DNA of 64,000 nt, taken from Silene latifolia. Taxonomy: Eukaryota; Streptophyta; Magnoliopsida; Caryophyllales; Caryophyllaceae. The translations under genes were made by a program, and so were the position numbers. The notes under the pieces are model-generated. The model was not told the origin of the DNA and searched no databases. It saw only the letters and a list, made by a program, of their open reading frames with translations. The stretch lies in NCBI RefSeq assembly GCF_048544455.1, contig NC_133526.1, positions 1,070,001 to 1,134,000 of the forward strand, given 5' to 3'. Shown piece by piece: positions 23,638 through 34,740 of the stretch. Each line of letters begins with the position of its first letter. Position 1 is the first letter of the stretch.

Positions 23638-24051
23638 ACCCAAGCAAAAGGTTGACTTAATCGGGTCAATCGGAATTTTTCTCTTAATCACAACTTATTA
23701 ATCTTGACCCACTTTCACCCTCCCAAGCAGAAGGTCACGACCTAGGTCAATAACCCAATCATTTTTCCACTTTCCAACATTTTCAATCATTTACCATATT
23801 CACTACCCCACCAAAACATTTCTCTTACTTCCACTTTATTTAGTTTTCTCTCTCTTTTTTTTGTTTTAAATGTTATAACCAATAAAATTGTGACACATGG
23901 AGGGTCAATTGGTGGGTCAATTTAGTCTACCTTAGGTCACAAATTGACCTTCTCTACCTTGGGTCATCCTAATCCTCCACTTAATTTGTAATTAACTTGA
24001 CCCAAGCAAGGTCATGACCTACCAATTGACCTTGCTTGGGGATGGTCTTAC
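23638..24051. mobile_element. Long-inverted-repeat MITE-like element
   Basis: The left end GTTAGACCATACCCAAGC mirrors the right end GCTTGGGGATGGTCTTAC, and inner AAGGTCA / TGACCTT motifs repeat in both arms. No coding capacity was found. Superfamily and TSD could not be assigned. Confidence 0.55.
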
Positions 24052-24837
24052 AAGAGGTTATTGACCTATTTTTATTCTTTCTTGTGTTAAATGAACCTCA
24101 AGAACAATACCGAGTACACAATCTATGGGAAGGGGTATACGATACCTTATTTATGGAGTATAACTCCAGTAACTTGGTCACATCACAAGAAAAAGAATCA
24201 TGAACTAATAATCCATGACATCTGTGGCGAACATTGTATGGAAAATGAGATGCACTATTTAGTTCTGACAGTTTTATTCTGTTTGGCAAAAGACTGTAAA
24301 CAATCAGAACAATATATGCATCACTACAAAAATGCAAGTAAACACCAAAACTGAATATACCCAGTTTGGGAGGACAAAAAACACCTTTCCTTCCGAACTG
24401 AGAGGACAAAAAACACCTTAGCTTTGCTGGTACCTTTCCTTCCGAACTGAGATCGTCCCATTTTTGTGTCCCATCTCTTATCCCACTAGTTTTATTTTAT
24501 GACACTCGTCCCTTGAACAATTAGTAAATATGGTAATAATTTATGTCATAGTAGATACGACGTAAATAAGACTGATGATCGCTCCATTTTTTTCCTACTA
24601 GTCTACACCCTAAAGCAAAACCCACCTCTCATTATATTTCGTATACCCTCCATCCAATTTGATTCGCAACATAATTCATTATATATATAGAAAACACCCT
24701 TGTCTTTTTTTTCCTTACACGATGTATTATCTTAAATATTTTCAAGTATTACCTTAAATTTATGTCGTATGTTCATGTAGTGATTCCAACCGAATAATGG
24801 AACGAGTATAATTTTGTCAAAGTTGAACATGAAAATT

Positions 24838-25031
24838 CAATAAGTCTCCCTTGTGACGGTCACAAATAAGAGACGGCCAAATGTGACCACTTTTTGATAA
24901 AATGTAACCACTCATAAACTGTTCATAAAATGTTACCTATGAAAAAATGGTCACATTTTCTCATAAAATGGTCACATTTAGCCCGTCTCTTATTTGAGAC
25001 GAATAGTACCCGTCGCAAATAAGAATTTGCG
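24838..25031. mobile_element. Mutator-type MITE with perfect 9-bp TSD
   Basis: It is flanked by ATGAAAATT at 24829-24837 and 25032-25040. The left end is CAATAAGTCTCCCTTGTG then ACGG; the right end, on the minus strand, is CGCAAATTCTTATTTGCG then ACGGG. It belongs to the same family as 9940 and 57582. Its core is AT-rich with two AAATGGTCACATTT motifs. Confidence 0.85.
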
Positions 25032-25568
25032 ATGAAAATTAGAGGAGAGGAGAGTTGGCACTCAAAATCATTGTCAGGTTCCATTATAGAGTAGAGAATA
25101 AGCATATCATTGTGCATGATCAGTAGCAAGCATAAAGTGTAAAAAGCTGATTCTTCAAATATTAGTAATCTGCTCAAAATAAGAATAAAGGTCATCCTGC
25201 TGTTTGGCCTAGTTTATGTGAAATAGCTTTTACTTTGTAGAATGAGTTTTTTCATAAACTACTTTTTGAAAAAGTTGTGGTTGTTTGGCCTAACTTTTGT
25301 AAAAGTAGTTTCTTAACAAATTGATGTGTTTGGCCTACAAAACCGTCTAACTACTTCAAAGTTAAAATTATAGCTTTCCGATTTTTTATACAAAACCGTC
25401 TTACATGTTACGCAAAACATATGTTTTTATAATTTCTTTTGATAGCTATTCCAAAACGTAGAAAGGATATACATAAAATTACTGAATAGTTTTAACATAA
25501 TTCAATGGCAAACTAGTCTACATGAAACTTATAGAACTTCATATACCCTCTTGATACACATTTTTCAG

Positions 25569-27298
25569 TCACTCAAACTCACACCTTTCTTCGATCCTTA
25601 CCCGAAACCCACCATGCATCTTAGCCGTAAGATAGGGTACATAAACCGGCTCAAACCCTTCCTCAGCCACAGGAACAACCTTAAACCTACTCAAAACACC
25701 TGCAACCACCCTCTTCATTTGCAAAAACGCCATCTCCTTTCCCAGACAAACCCTTGGCCCACCATGAAACACCGGGTATGAATATGGGTCACGAGGCACG
25801 AACCTCCACTTCTTCTCCACTCCATTTTCCGTTTTCTGGAGCCACCGCTCTGGCCTGTACTTTGCCCAATCTGGACCCCACAACTTCTCTAGTCTTCCCA
25901 TTGCATACGGGTGGTACGTCACCCATGTACCTAGTGGCAGAGCCAGAATTTAAAGTCAAATATTAAAACATACTGTATATCGAAAAAATATAGGGAGCCG
26001 GTTTAGAAATACAATAGAGAAACTAACATGTTAGCAAAAAAATTCAGATTTTTCATTGCATAGCGGCCATGTTAGGCCCCCTTGTCGGCCATTGTACGTA
26101 CCTTTTTTGACCCGCATCCCGTCTGGCAAGACATCATCAGAGGTCGCTTCCTTGATATCCACCGGCACCGGAGGAAATAGACGCATAACGCCGCATGGGT
26201 ATAAACCATGTCTTTTACTTCTTCATATGCAGTGGAATTTAAATGCTCTGTTTTATTCCCCTGTTTTCCTCTGTTTTGTAATACCTCTTCTAGTATCTGC
26301 TGTTCAGCTTGTTTGTTCTTATGTACAAGCCAAAAAAACCATGTTAATGCAGCCGATGTCGTATCTCGGCCGGCAAGGAGGAAGCTTATAACGATATCAG
26401 TCACGAATTTCTCGTCTGAGTGTCCTGATTTGAGAAACCTTGATAGTAAATCCTCCGAATTTTCTGAGCTTTTCAAAATATTTTCTTTCTTTTCCTTGAC
26501 AATTGCCAAGGCAAATTGCCTTACTTTAGAAACAGCTTCTTTGAGTCTTTTCTCAGACCCAATATTAAGTAACTTAGAAGTTTTCCAAACAATCGGAAAA
26601 AAGGAACGAAATCTCGCTGTGCTGATCATTGTAGCTTCTTCATATGCTACAGCAAATTCCTGATTTGCTAAGGAAGGATCCAAGTATTCAGGATCATACC
26701 CAAAAGAAATCTTGCAAATATTGTCGAAAGTAAACCTTTGTAATATGTCTTGAAGATCGAGGACTCTCCGATTCTTGGCTGCTTCTAATAGAAGCGGTAC
26801 AAGTCGATTAGAGAGCTCGAAATCAACGACATTCTCGACAAATTTTCGCAACGACTTGTTCGTAAATTCGTGGCTAGCAACTTGCCTTTGGAATTTCCAA
26901 GTCTCACCCTCAACATTGAAGATCCCATCCCCTAGGAAGTCCCTAAGGACACTCCTATGGTAAAGGCCCTTTTGGTAAATATGGAACTTGGTCTTAAGGA
27001 TGTGTTCTACGACAATGGGATCAGCGGTTTGGATGCTCTTGAAACCGAATGGACGGTGGAGAACGAATGTGGAAGACGGGGAAGATATGAGGAGATTTGT
27101 AAGCCATTGGAATTTATCCTTTTGTTGGTTGGCCGCGATCAAATGACCGATAATTGGGTATGATTTGGGAAGATCTCCTTGGGTTGGAGTAGGGTTTTGT
27201 GTCGATCTGGACGACTTGTTTTTTGTGATGATAAATAGAAGAAGAAATGAAGGGAAGACGAGTAGTAATGGCAGCAAGAACTGGCCAAGTTCAACCAT
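25569..27298 (-). pseudogene. CYP94-family cytochrome P450, broken copy (P1)
   Basis: Minus-strand exons 27298-26102 and 25930-25569 are separated by a 171-bp intron (AAAAAAG|GTACGT to CTAG|GTACATGG). The N-terminal anchor (LLPLLLVFPSFLLLFI), the proline-rich PKSYPIIGH, the I-helix AGRDTT, the PERW motif and the heme loop FHGGPRVCLG are all present. The family omega-hydroxylates fatty acids or jasmonoyl-isoleucine at the ER. Compared with the P2 copy, 10 bp (TGCTCTCACA) are missing near 26185. This shifts the frame and removes the helix-K ExxR (ESMR) needed for heme-domain folding. Exon sum is 1559 nt, not a multiple of three. The rest of the gene is well kept, so inactivation looks recent. 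The deletion lies between short CA repeats. Confidence 0.9.
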
Positions 27299-27912
27299 GG
27301 CTTCTGCAAAAAGTTTTCCAACATGATTAGTAGTATAATTAATTAACTTTATATTAGAACAATATTGTAATTTAGTATACAGGCAACTTCTATGAAGTTT
27401 ACTAGTTTGAAATCGGGCTGACGTTTCTTACAATGTTTCATCTTGTTTGACAAGTATTCCCAGGAAGACAATTTCTAAAGACTTGAACATGGAAAAGTCA
27501 GAAAACAAGCATGTAATCCTTTAAAAAAAAATGTAAGAATCAAATTTTGCATCATCAACGAAGTTTCCTAGTTGTTCGCGTCTCTAAAAAAAAAAGGAGA
27601 AAATTAATTCGAGTGGTTGAAGCATATTTTGAAGTCCTAAAAACACCTCCCATCCAGAAAATAAACCAGCAAAAAATGTAATAGAAAAAAAAAATCTCAT
27701 CGTGAACATGAGTTTGTTGAATGTCTATGAAGGGATATGACCGAAAATGTTCACGACATCTGATGTAAATGGCTAACTTTAAAACGAACCTACGCTTGCA
27801 GGTTAACTCCTAATCAGGTATTCCTATGCAGATAAAAACCATACCTTATTCCTCGTTCAACAAATAGCTAACTTTCAGTTTTCAAAAAAACGAGTCACAC
27901 ATATGACTACAA

Positions 27913-27956
27913 CAACAACAACAACAACATCAGAGCCTTAATCCCAAAAGGATTTG
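27913..27956 (-). mobile_element. 5'-truncated TS-type SINE with (TTG)n tail
   Basis: Read on the minus strand, 44 bp go from CAAATCCTTTTGGGATTAAG through GCTCTGATG to five TTG repeats, the 3' end of tobacco-TS-type SINEs. A 21-bp duplication starting GAGTCACACATATGACTAC flanks it (27892-27912, 27957-27977). P2 has the empty site near 52025-52045. Confidence 0.85.
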
Positions 27957-28488
27957 GAGTCACACATATGACTACAAAAGAAACAAATCTGAAACACAAA
28001 TCCCCTTCCACTTCCCCACCATTTACTGCATAGCACGTTGGCATACTAAAACACATTCGTACTCCGTAACATGTAAACAATTAGCTTAACAATTTTTTGG
28101 TGAGATAATGAAGCTAAGGTTGGGGCCTGGGGTTGCACCTGCAATCCATGTGTAGATTAAGGCCTCAAATCCAATCAACTACCATTAAGTTTTGGTTCAA
28201 AATACGCCTCTCTGACAGTCCAATTTCTTAATTACTGGGTGAACCATTCCAGGCTAGAATAGACGAATACTAGAGATACATTAGACAGAACGTACCAGTT
28301 AACCAAAAGTTCTTCATCCATCCAGGTTGTTTCTTACATCAATAGCGACATTGTCATTGGTCGTAACTTCGAGTAAAGGCCATAGATCATTAACCAGTAT
28401 CACCTGCAGAAAATAGGAAAATCACATATCTTTTAAGTCTATCTGAACCTGAGTTCAAAAAACACATCTTTGAGATGTCCCCACTCCA

Positions 28489-28523
<35 letters not shown>

Positions 28524-29024
28524 CTTAATTCCAATAGAATTAAAGTGGTAACTAAGAAATAATTAATAGACTTCAAGCTTGTCACCCTTGGGTAGCGGCA
28601 AAAAGATATTTAGTGTAAAAAAAATAAAATTTATCACTGGACAATACAAAGAGTTCCAAGTTTATTCTCTTAAACTGATTACCATTCAATGTTTGAAAAC
28701 GAAATTTTCTTTTGATATTAATCCATAGAACGGGTTAAATCACATCCACAAACCACAATGATGAAATAAATACTCCTACTTACTCGTTGAAGGGCTACCT
28801 ATCTATGAAATTCATAAGAGGTCGTCTTTTCGAACTCCGGCTAGCTCAATACCTTATCATTAGCATGGAACAAAAGCATGATGCTAATTCACACCTCAAT
28901 AATGCTACTAGTCTTTATTAATTGCTTATCTGCCGGCCATCTTTTTTGGCACAGAGTAGTTAATCACTGCATGTAAAATAAGCCTAGTATTATAAGCAGC
29001 AAATACCACTTGCTTAATTATATA

Positions 29025-29235
29025 CTCCCTTCGTTCCGGTCATTAGTTTGCCTTTTGATTTTGGCACAAAAACCAAGGAAAGAGGAAGAGACCAGTTATT
29101 GGATGATAAGTGGATCAAAATTGAGTGTGGATGATCAAATTGTCCATCAAAGGCATTCCCAAAATAGAATCGTAAACAATTGACTAAGGGCACCCTAAAA
29201 TGGAATAGGTAAACAAATGACGAGGATGGAGGGAA
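29025..29235. mobile_element. Stowaway-like MITE upstream of the ACO homolog
   Basis: TA-flanked element with ends CTCCCTTCGTTCCGGTCATT and, at the right, AAATGACGAGGATGGAGGGA. It is also in P2 (53077-53287), so it predates that duplication. It lies about 540 bp upstream of the start codon. Confidence 0.75.
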
Positions 29236-29691
29236 TACCAAATATGCTATCTGTTAAGCTAAATGCCAAGCTAGTTTGCACCAGGAAAAAAAAAGTAAAG
29301 CTACATCACCAACTAATATTCCAATAAATTTGCAATGTAGTGTAAGATCCAACTACTCAAAACATATATGTTCAAAATTTATATACTAAACCCGTCAAAA
29401 AAAAAAAAAAATTATATACGAAAAATAGATTGAATATTAAGTCATTACGCGAAGTATCGTCACCACTAGAGCATTTTCAATTGGCCATGCCGAATGCCGA
29501 TATATATTGTCGATATTAGGCAACTAATATTTAAACAACACAATAACTCGCCTAAAAATACATTATCTTACTTGCGACTGTAACAATATTATAATGTTAA
29601 GCCTAATCAAAGCCAATAATGTGCTAACCACTATAAAAAAAATATTGCAATTTGATTAATTAGAGTAGTATTATACTACAGATGATCATCT

Positions 29692-29699
29692 TATATATA
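29692..29699 (+). promoter_or_regulatory. TATA box of ACO-homolog copy 1
   Basis: TATATATA lies 77 bp upstream of the start codon in a conserved context, CTTATATATAG. The same sequence precedes the P2 copy. Confidence 0.6.
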
Positions 29700-29775
29700 G
29701 AATGTTAGTCTTTGAGTTTCTTAGTAACTACTTCAAATACTACTCTACAATATATCCCTCAGATTTGTCACTAAA

Positions 29776-31777
29776 ATGTCTACCCTTACTTTGAATATGA
29801 ACTCCGTGAGTCTAAATGACTCGAACTATAGTAAAGAAGAAGAGGTAAATAAGCTCAAAAATGCGAAAGCAACTGTGAAACACATGATGGATTCTGGTTT
29901 AACCCAAGTTCCGAAAATCTTCACAAACCAAACAGAGTTGTGGCAAGATGAATCAGTAGAGACATATAACCGGGACCTCAAAGTTCCGGTCATTGATCTT
30001 CGAGGTTTCGAAGGTGAAGGGAAAAGGAGGAAGCAGATTGTGGCTGAAATTCTTGACGCGTCAAAAACATGGGGAATATTTAAGGTGGTCGGTCATGGAG
30101 TGCCTAAGGAAAGCATCAATGATATGCTTGAAGGTGTAAAAAAGTTCAATGAGCAACCCATGGAGTTGAAGACTGAGTATTACTCCCATGATCCAACCAA
30201 GAAGGTGCGGTATCACCTCTCTATTAATCCAATCTCATTTGATCCGGTATGGAAGGACACGTTTTCGGCTCATTATGAGGATCAGCCTGTTGAGGATTCT
30301 GAGGCCTTTGTGCCGAGTATTTGCAGGTAACTTATAGTGATATATCATATTATAATACTCCGTATTAAATTCATAGGTTTGTGTTTATACATCTAAGTAA
30401 ACTAATTTTGAGTCATCTAAGTTATCCGCCCTAGCTAGAAATCCTAGTTCCGTCACCAGATTTACCAGACCCAAACTGATTGGATCCAAAACAGCAAAAC
30501 ATGACACAAAATGAAAAACTTGAAACAAAAACCTTTAATGGATAGGAGAATAAACCGACTGATCAAACTAGTATACATTGACCGGAAGTGACCTGAACTA
30601 GCAAACTGAAATTACTCAACCCGTAAAGACGTTAGTCTTGCGAGCCGGCCACTATCCCAATTCGGTATGAGCCTAATAACAAACATTGAATATGAAGGTT
30701 TCACTTACAACAACATTACCCTATTATCTTAAAGACTCTCGTCTATAACGAGATAGGAGACCAGACATAAGCAAACTTCCCCAAATGATGTTACAGGAAT
30801 TTTTTATGAGCAGCACATATAGTTTTTAGGTCATTTAGATTTATTCCATCATATAAGTAAAAAAAAAATACTAAAACTTTCAACATTATATAGCACTTGA
30901 GAATGTTTATAAAACACCTAAATGATTTTCTAATTTCCTGCCAAAATTGCAGAAAAGAAATGTCAGATTATGTGACATATGCGACTGAGCTGAAAGAGAC
31001 GTTATCAGAGTTGATGTCTGAGGCATTGGGGCTAAGGAGTGATTACCTGAGAACAAGTGGATGCATAGAAGCTCGAAAGTTGGTGAGCCACTATTCTCCG
31101 CCATGTCCCGACCCTTCCTTGACCATGAGCACATCCAAGCATTCCGATCCTTTCTTCCTCACTTTTCTCGTCCAAAACAACGTTAATGGACTTCAGGCTC
31201 ACCATGAAAATCAGTGGATAGATGTGACTTTTGAGGATGATGTTATCTTAGTTGTCATCGGTGACTTGCTCCAGGTACTACCCTGAAATTTACACCCTTG
31301 TAATCTTCATTTTACGTCATTTTGCAAAGTCTAAGACTGCTAAAACAACATACAGAATAACAATTAAACACAAAAAAACAAACATAGATATGTAGTTTTG
31401 TATGGAACTTAACAAATCAAAGCAAAGAGATCATATTTTGGAAGGACAAATGGGACATTTCAACATTTTCATCAGCCCGATGACTAAATAAAATGATGCT
31501 AATTACGGTTTTGTATGTGCAGCTTATTACCAATGATGTTTTCAAAAGTACAGTACACAGAGTAGTGCCCAGTACCGAAGGACCAAGGTTATCATCTGGG
31601 GCCTTTTTCCTCCCAAGCACCAAAAATCATTCTAGGATTTATGGACCGATCAAAGAGCTCTACGAACACAATAACGGTGCACCGGTTTACAAAGAGACGT
31701 GCTTCATCGAGTATATTAAAACATTTCCAAGAAAGGGGCCTTGTGGTTATAAAACCCTTTCTAAATTCTGGGTTTAG
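29776..31777 (+). CDS. ACC-oxidase-homolog-type 2OG dioxygenase, copy 1
   Basis: Exons 29776-30326, 30953-31274 and 31523-31777 (junctions TTGCAG|GTAACT, TTGCAG|AAAAG, CTCCAG|GTACTA, GTGCAG|CTTATT) give 375 aa, the usual length of the '1-aminocyclopropane-1-carboxylate oxidase homolog' group. The N-terminal DIOX_N domain runs from about residue 60 (KVPVIDLRGF, then TWGIFKVVGHGVP). The catalytic core has a complete iron and 2OG site: His247-Ser-Asp249 (SKHSDPFFLT), His303 (STVHRVVPS) and Arg313-Leu-Ser315. Members of this group act on diverse small molecules rather than ACC, so the name does not imply ethylene synthesis. It is divergently placed to the CYP94-like gene, an arrangement kept in P2. 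It looks fully functional; the substrate cannot be told from sequence. Confidence 0.92.
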
Positions 31778-32352
31778 GTTTCATGTTCCTCTTAATCTTC
31801 ACATACATCAGTCTCTCTGTGATGAGGCTGTGTTATTGTGAGCTTAATAAGTTGGAGTACCAAAAGAAGACGACATTTTACATCATAACCAGAGATTTGT
31901 ACACATCAGTGCAGAAAAACAATTTCAAAACTCTCGATTAATAAAACTCGTGTTTCATCTGATGTTAACTAGCACAAACTTGTATGTATATGATAAGACC
32001 TTGCTACAATAGGGTAATGTAAGAGCTAATATCTCACGAGAACTCAACCAGTAGCGAAGCTGGGTATCAAAGTGAGGAGGATCAAACATGACTAAAAAGT
32101 TGTATAAGGTGAATCATAAATACAATACAGAACGATCCTATTCCTTTGGACTTAATTCCAGTTTAGTTCAGCTCACCGTTAGTTTCAGTCGAAAGGAATA
32201 GGGCCTAGGAAAACATAATCGAGAGTGTTACACCGTTAACTAACAGAATCATATTTTCCATTGCCAGAGGGCAGCAGCCAGCCCTTTAGTAGTCCGCCTC
32301 GCTCCACCAGTGGATTAAACGGTTCAGCCTATTGAAATAACGTAAACCCTAA

Positions 32353-32638
32353 GGGTGTGTTTGGATTGAGGGATTTGGAAAGAAAGGGAGGGGAGGGAAT
32401 TGGAAGGTTGAGAAATCCATTATTTGATTAGCAAAATGAAGGTAGAAGGATTTGGAGGGGAGGGAAAATGAATGTCTCTATTTCCCTCCTATAAGGCAAA
32501 TTGTTTCCCCACCAACATAGACAAGATTTGGAGGGAAAATCACCTCCTCCATTCTCCTTCCCCTCCCCTTCCTTTCCTTTCCCTTCCCTCCTCCCCCCTC
32601 CCTCCCTTTCCTTCCTTTTTTCCTATCCAAACACACCC
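32353..32638. mobile_element. PIF/Harbinger-type MITE, 286 bp
   Basis: The ends GGGTGTGTTTGGAT and ATCCAAACACACCC are inverted repeats flanked by TAA on both sides (32350-32352, 32639-32641), the 3-bp TSD of PIF/Harbinger elements. P2 has the empty site (ACCCTAACTCTTC near 56711). The arms are purine-rich on the left and pyrimidine-rich on the right. Confidence 0.85.
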
Positions 32639-33835
32639 TAACTTTTCCAGATCAAAAGTGATAATCCCATTTCAAATTCAGACTACATTTTTATCAAAGA
32701 TGCCAACTTTTATAACCCAGATGCTAAATTATCATAATAAAAGTAGTATAACACAACCAACCAATTACCATTAAAGCTTAATCCTTGAAATTCAACAGAT
32801 CCACAATAAACAATTCCCCTTTTGCGTCCCGATCATTTGTTTAACTTTGATTGAAATACCCATCACATAGAATATAAAACGTAAACAAATGATTGGAACG
32901 GAATGAGTATATTGTTTGTTGTAAATCCACAATGCTGCATTTAAGAGAAACCCAGCAAACCTAATTGAATACAATTAAGGAAGGTGTAATCGTATATACT
33001 TACCCCATTCCATTCATTAACAATTTAACACCTTCAATTAAAATACCTCTTACACGTAATTGAATACAATTAAGGAAGGTAAATAACAAATGCATGAGAC
33101 GAAAGGAGTGTAAAAAAATGTCTATAATATGAGACCGTCTCATATAAGGATCGAGTACCTGGGTGGGGAGCTCGTAAATTGACCAGAATAGAGCGGGGAC
33201 ATGGTTTTCAGTTAGCCCCCGTTCATTTGATCCGTATTTTTTCATTTCCGCTCTTTTAACTTGTTTAAACTTAATTTATAGGGCTTCAAATAAGTTGGGT
33301 TGAACTAAAATCAAACCTAGACTAACTCGAATGGATATGTTCAAAACCATAAACCCGCTCTGACTTGTTTGATGAAGTTGAATATGACTTTATCACTCCT
33401 TGTGTCCTTGCTACGACTTGTTTAAATAAACCGTATTGACTTGTTTATATAAGCCTGAATTTGTCTTAAAAAATCATTTAATGGTTGGTCTAAAAATTAA
33501 CTTGTACATGCAAATAATTACGGAGTAGATAATTAAATAACAAAATACACAAATCCATAAACGACTTAATCTATCTAAATTAGACTTCGAATATAAAAAC
33601 AAACGCAAAATGAACAAGATTCTAATTATCCACTCACTTCTAACACGACACGACAAGATCTAGCCCACCTACAAATACATGCAACACAATTACTAAGCTC
33701 AAATTAATCATTTGCCAGGTCTATAAAATCAATCTTTATGGCTCAACACAAAAACCATAAAGTCAATATTGATACTCGAATCCAAACAATTTTGCTCCAA
33801 TTTGACCCAATTCAGAACTTATACCTTAAATAAAC

Positions 33836-34107
33836 GAGAAAAGGATTGTACATCAGATGTACTACCTCATACTTAATGAGTTTTTGAGCCTTTGTGTATT
33901 TTTTTGAGTTCTATAGAGTTTATATAAATTACATTTTAGTTTTTTGACGTCAAAAATCAAATATTTCTGAGCTTATATGTAATTTTTTTGAGTTATAATA
34001 TAACTTTTGAGATTAATGTTTAAGTAATATAAACTCAAAAACTTTTTCTTAATGCTCAAAAACTATACCATAGGATGTACTACATCAAATGTATAATCCA
34101 GTTACTC
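33836..34107. mobile_element. Mutator-like MITE, 272 bp
   Basis: Inverted ends GAGAAAAGGATTGTACATC and, on the minus strand, GAGTAACTGGATTATACAT. Flanks are TAAATAAAC and AAAATAAAC, a 9-bp duplication with one mismatch. P2 has the empty site near 58138. It is unrelated in sequence to the CACAAATTCTC family. Confidence 0.75.
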
Positions 34108-34210
34108 AAAATAAACCTAAGTGCAAACAAATTTGATCCAATTTATCTGAAATCATAACTTATGCTTGAACTCGTTATAACTTGACCCAAATCATAACAT
34201 ATGCTTGAAC

Positions 34211-34740
34211 TTTTTTTTTTTTTTTTTTGAAAACCCATTGGGGTTAATTCATATTAATTAAATCCTCATTCGCCTTACACAAAATCCAGTTCGGAAAATC
34301 AGAAACCCAACTACGCCTACCTACAGTCCACGGCACAGCATGAACCAAGCCGTGTGCAACCGTATTATAGTTTCGACTAACAAAAGAAAAAGAAAAAACA
34401 TCAAAAAAATTACATAAAGAAAAAATGTCATCATAGATGAGAGCAAGCTCGCTTCTACCGCATCTCCTAGCCTTCAAGACCGCAATCACAACTCGACAAT
34501 CACTCTCGACCTCTACTTTCGTGTATCCCGATCTCCTCGCTTCCTTAAGCCCTTCCAAAACTGCCCATGCTTCAGCTAGCTCCGGAGCCATCTCAACCTC
34601 CTTCTGGATTGTGACGCACCATTCAATACTACCTGAGGCATTACGACAAATAAGACCCAAACCCGTTCCTACCCCCTCCACCACACCCGCATCCACGTTA
34701 ATCTTAACAACACCATCTCTCGGTCGTGCCCAACCCCTCT
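34211..34740 (-). mobile_element. 5'-truncated LINE with intact RNase H domain, poly(A) and TSD
   Basis: The minus strand opens VKINVDAG and continues through an RVT_3-type RNase H domain (about 150 codons, stop at 34244) with the acidic positions VDA, ELAEAWAV and ESDC, then NYNTVAHGL. It is followed by a poly(A) tail of about 18 (T-run at 34211-34228). A 17-bp duplication ACATATGCTTGAACTTT flanks it (34197-34213, 34741-34757). P2 lacks it at 58221-58245. It inserted after the P1/P2 duplication and is a recent, dead-on-arrival copy. Confidence 0.9.

Larger units (their letters stand above)
23484..25351. other. Spacer between blocks B and P1
   Basis: No supported gene. Besides the two MITEs listed separately, 24360-24440 contains a direct repeat (GGGAGGACAAAAAACACC twice, and CCTTCCGAACTGAG twice). 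Positions 25200-25345 contain several TGTTTGGCCTA motifs of a degraded element. Confidence 0.6.
27299..29775. other. Divergent intergenic region, P450 to ACO homolog (P1)
   Basis: This 2.5-kb region is shared with P2 (51398-53839) and must hold the promoters of both divergent genes. Apart from the SINE at 27913, the Stowaway at 29025 and an A-run at 28491-28520, no gene or RNA is recognised. Confidence 0.6.

Noticed and set aside
24091-24409. Overlapping frames on both strands in the spacer
   Set aside because: They resemble no family, include a short direct repeat and have no promoter or splice support.
26208-26663. Plus-strand frame of 151 codons across the P450, repeated at 50307-50762
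   Set aside because: It is the antisense shadow of P450 exon 1; the minus strand has all P450 motifs.
29014-29241. Small minus-strand frame conserved in P1 and P2
   Set aside because: It coincides exactly with the Stowaway MITE.
32472-32774. Pyrimidine-rich frame of 100 codons
   Set aside because: It starts inside the Harbinger MITE's low-complexity arm and is absent from P2.
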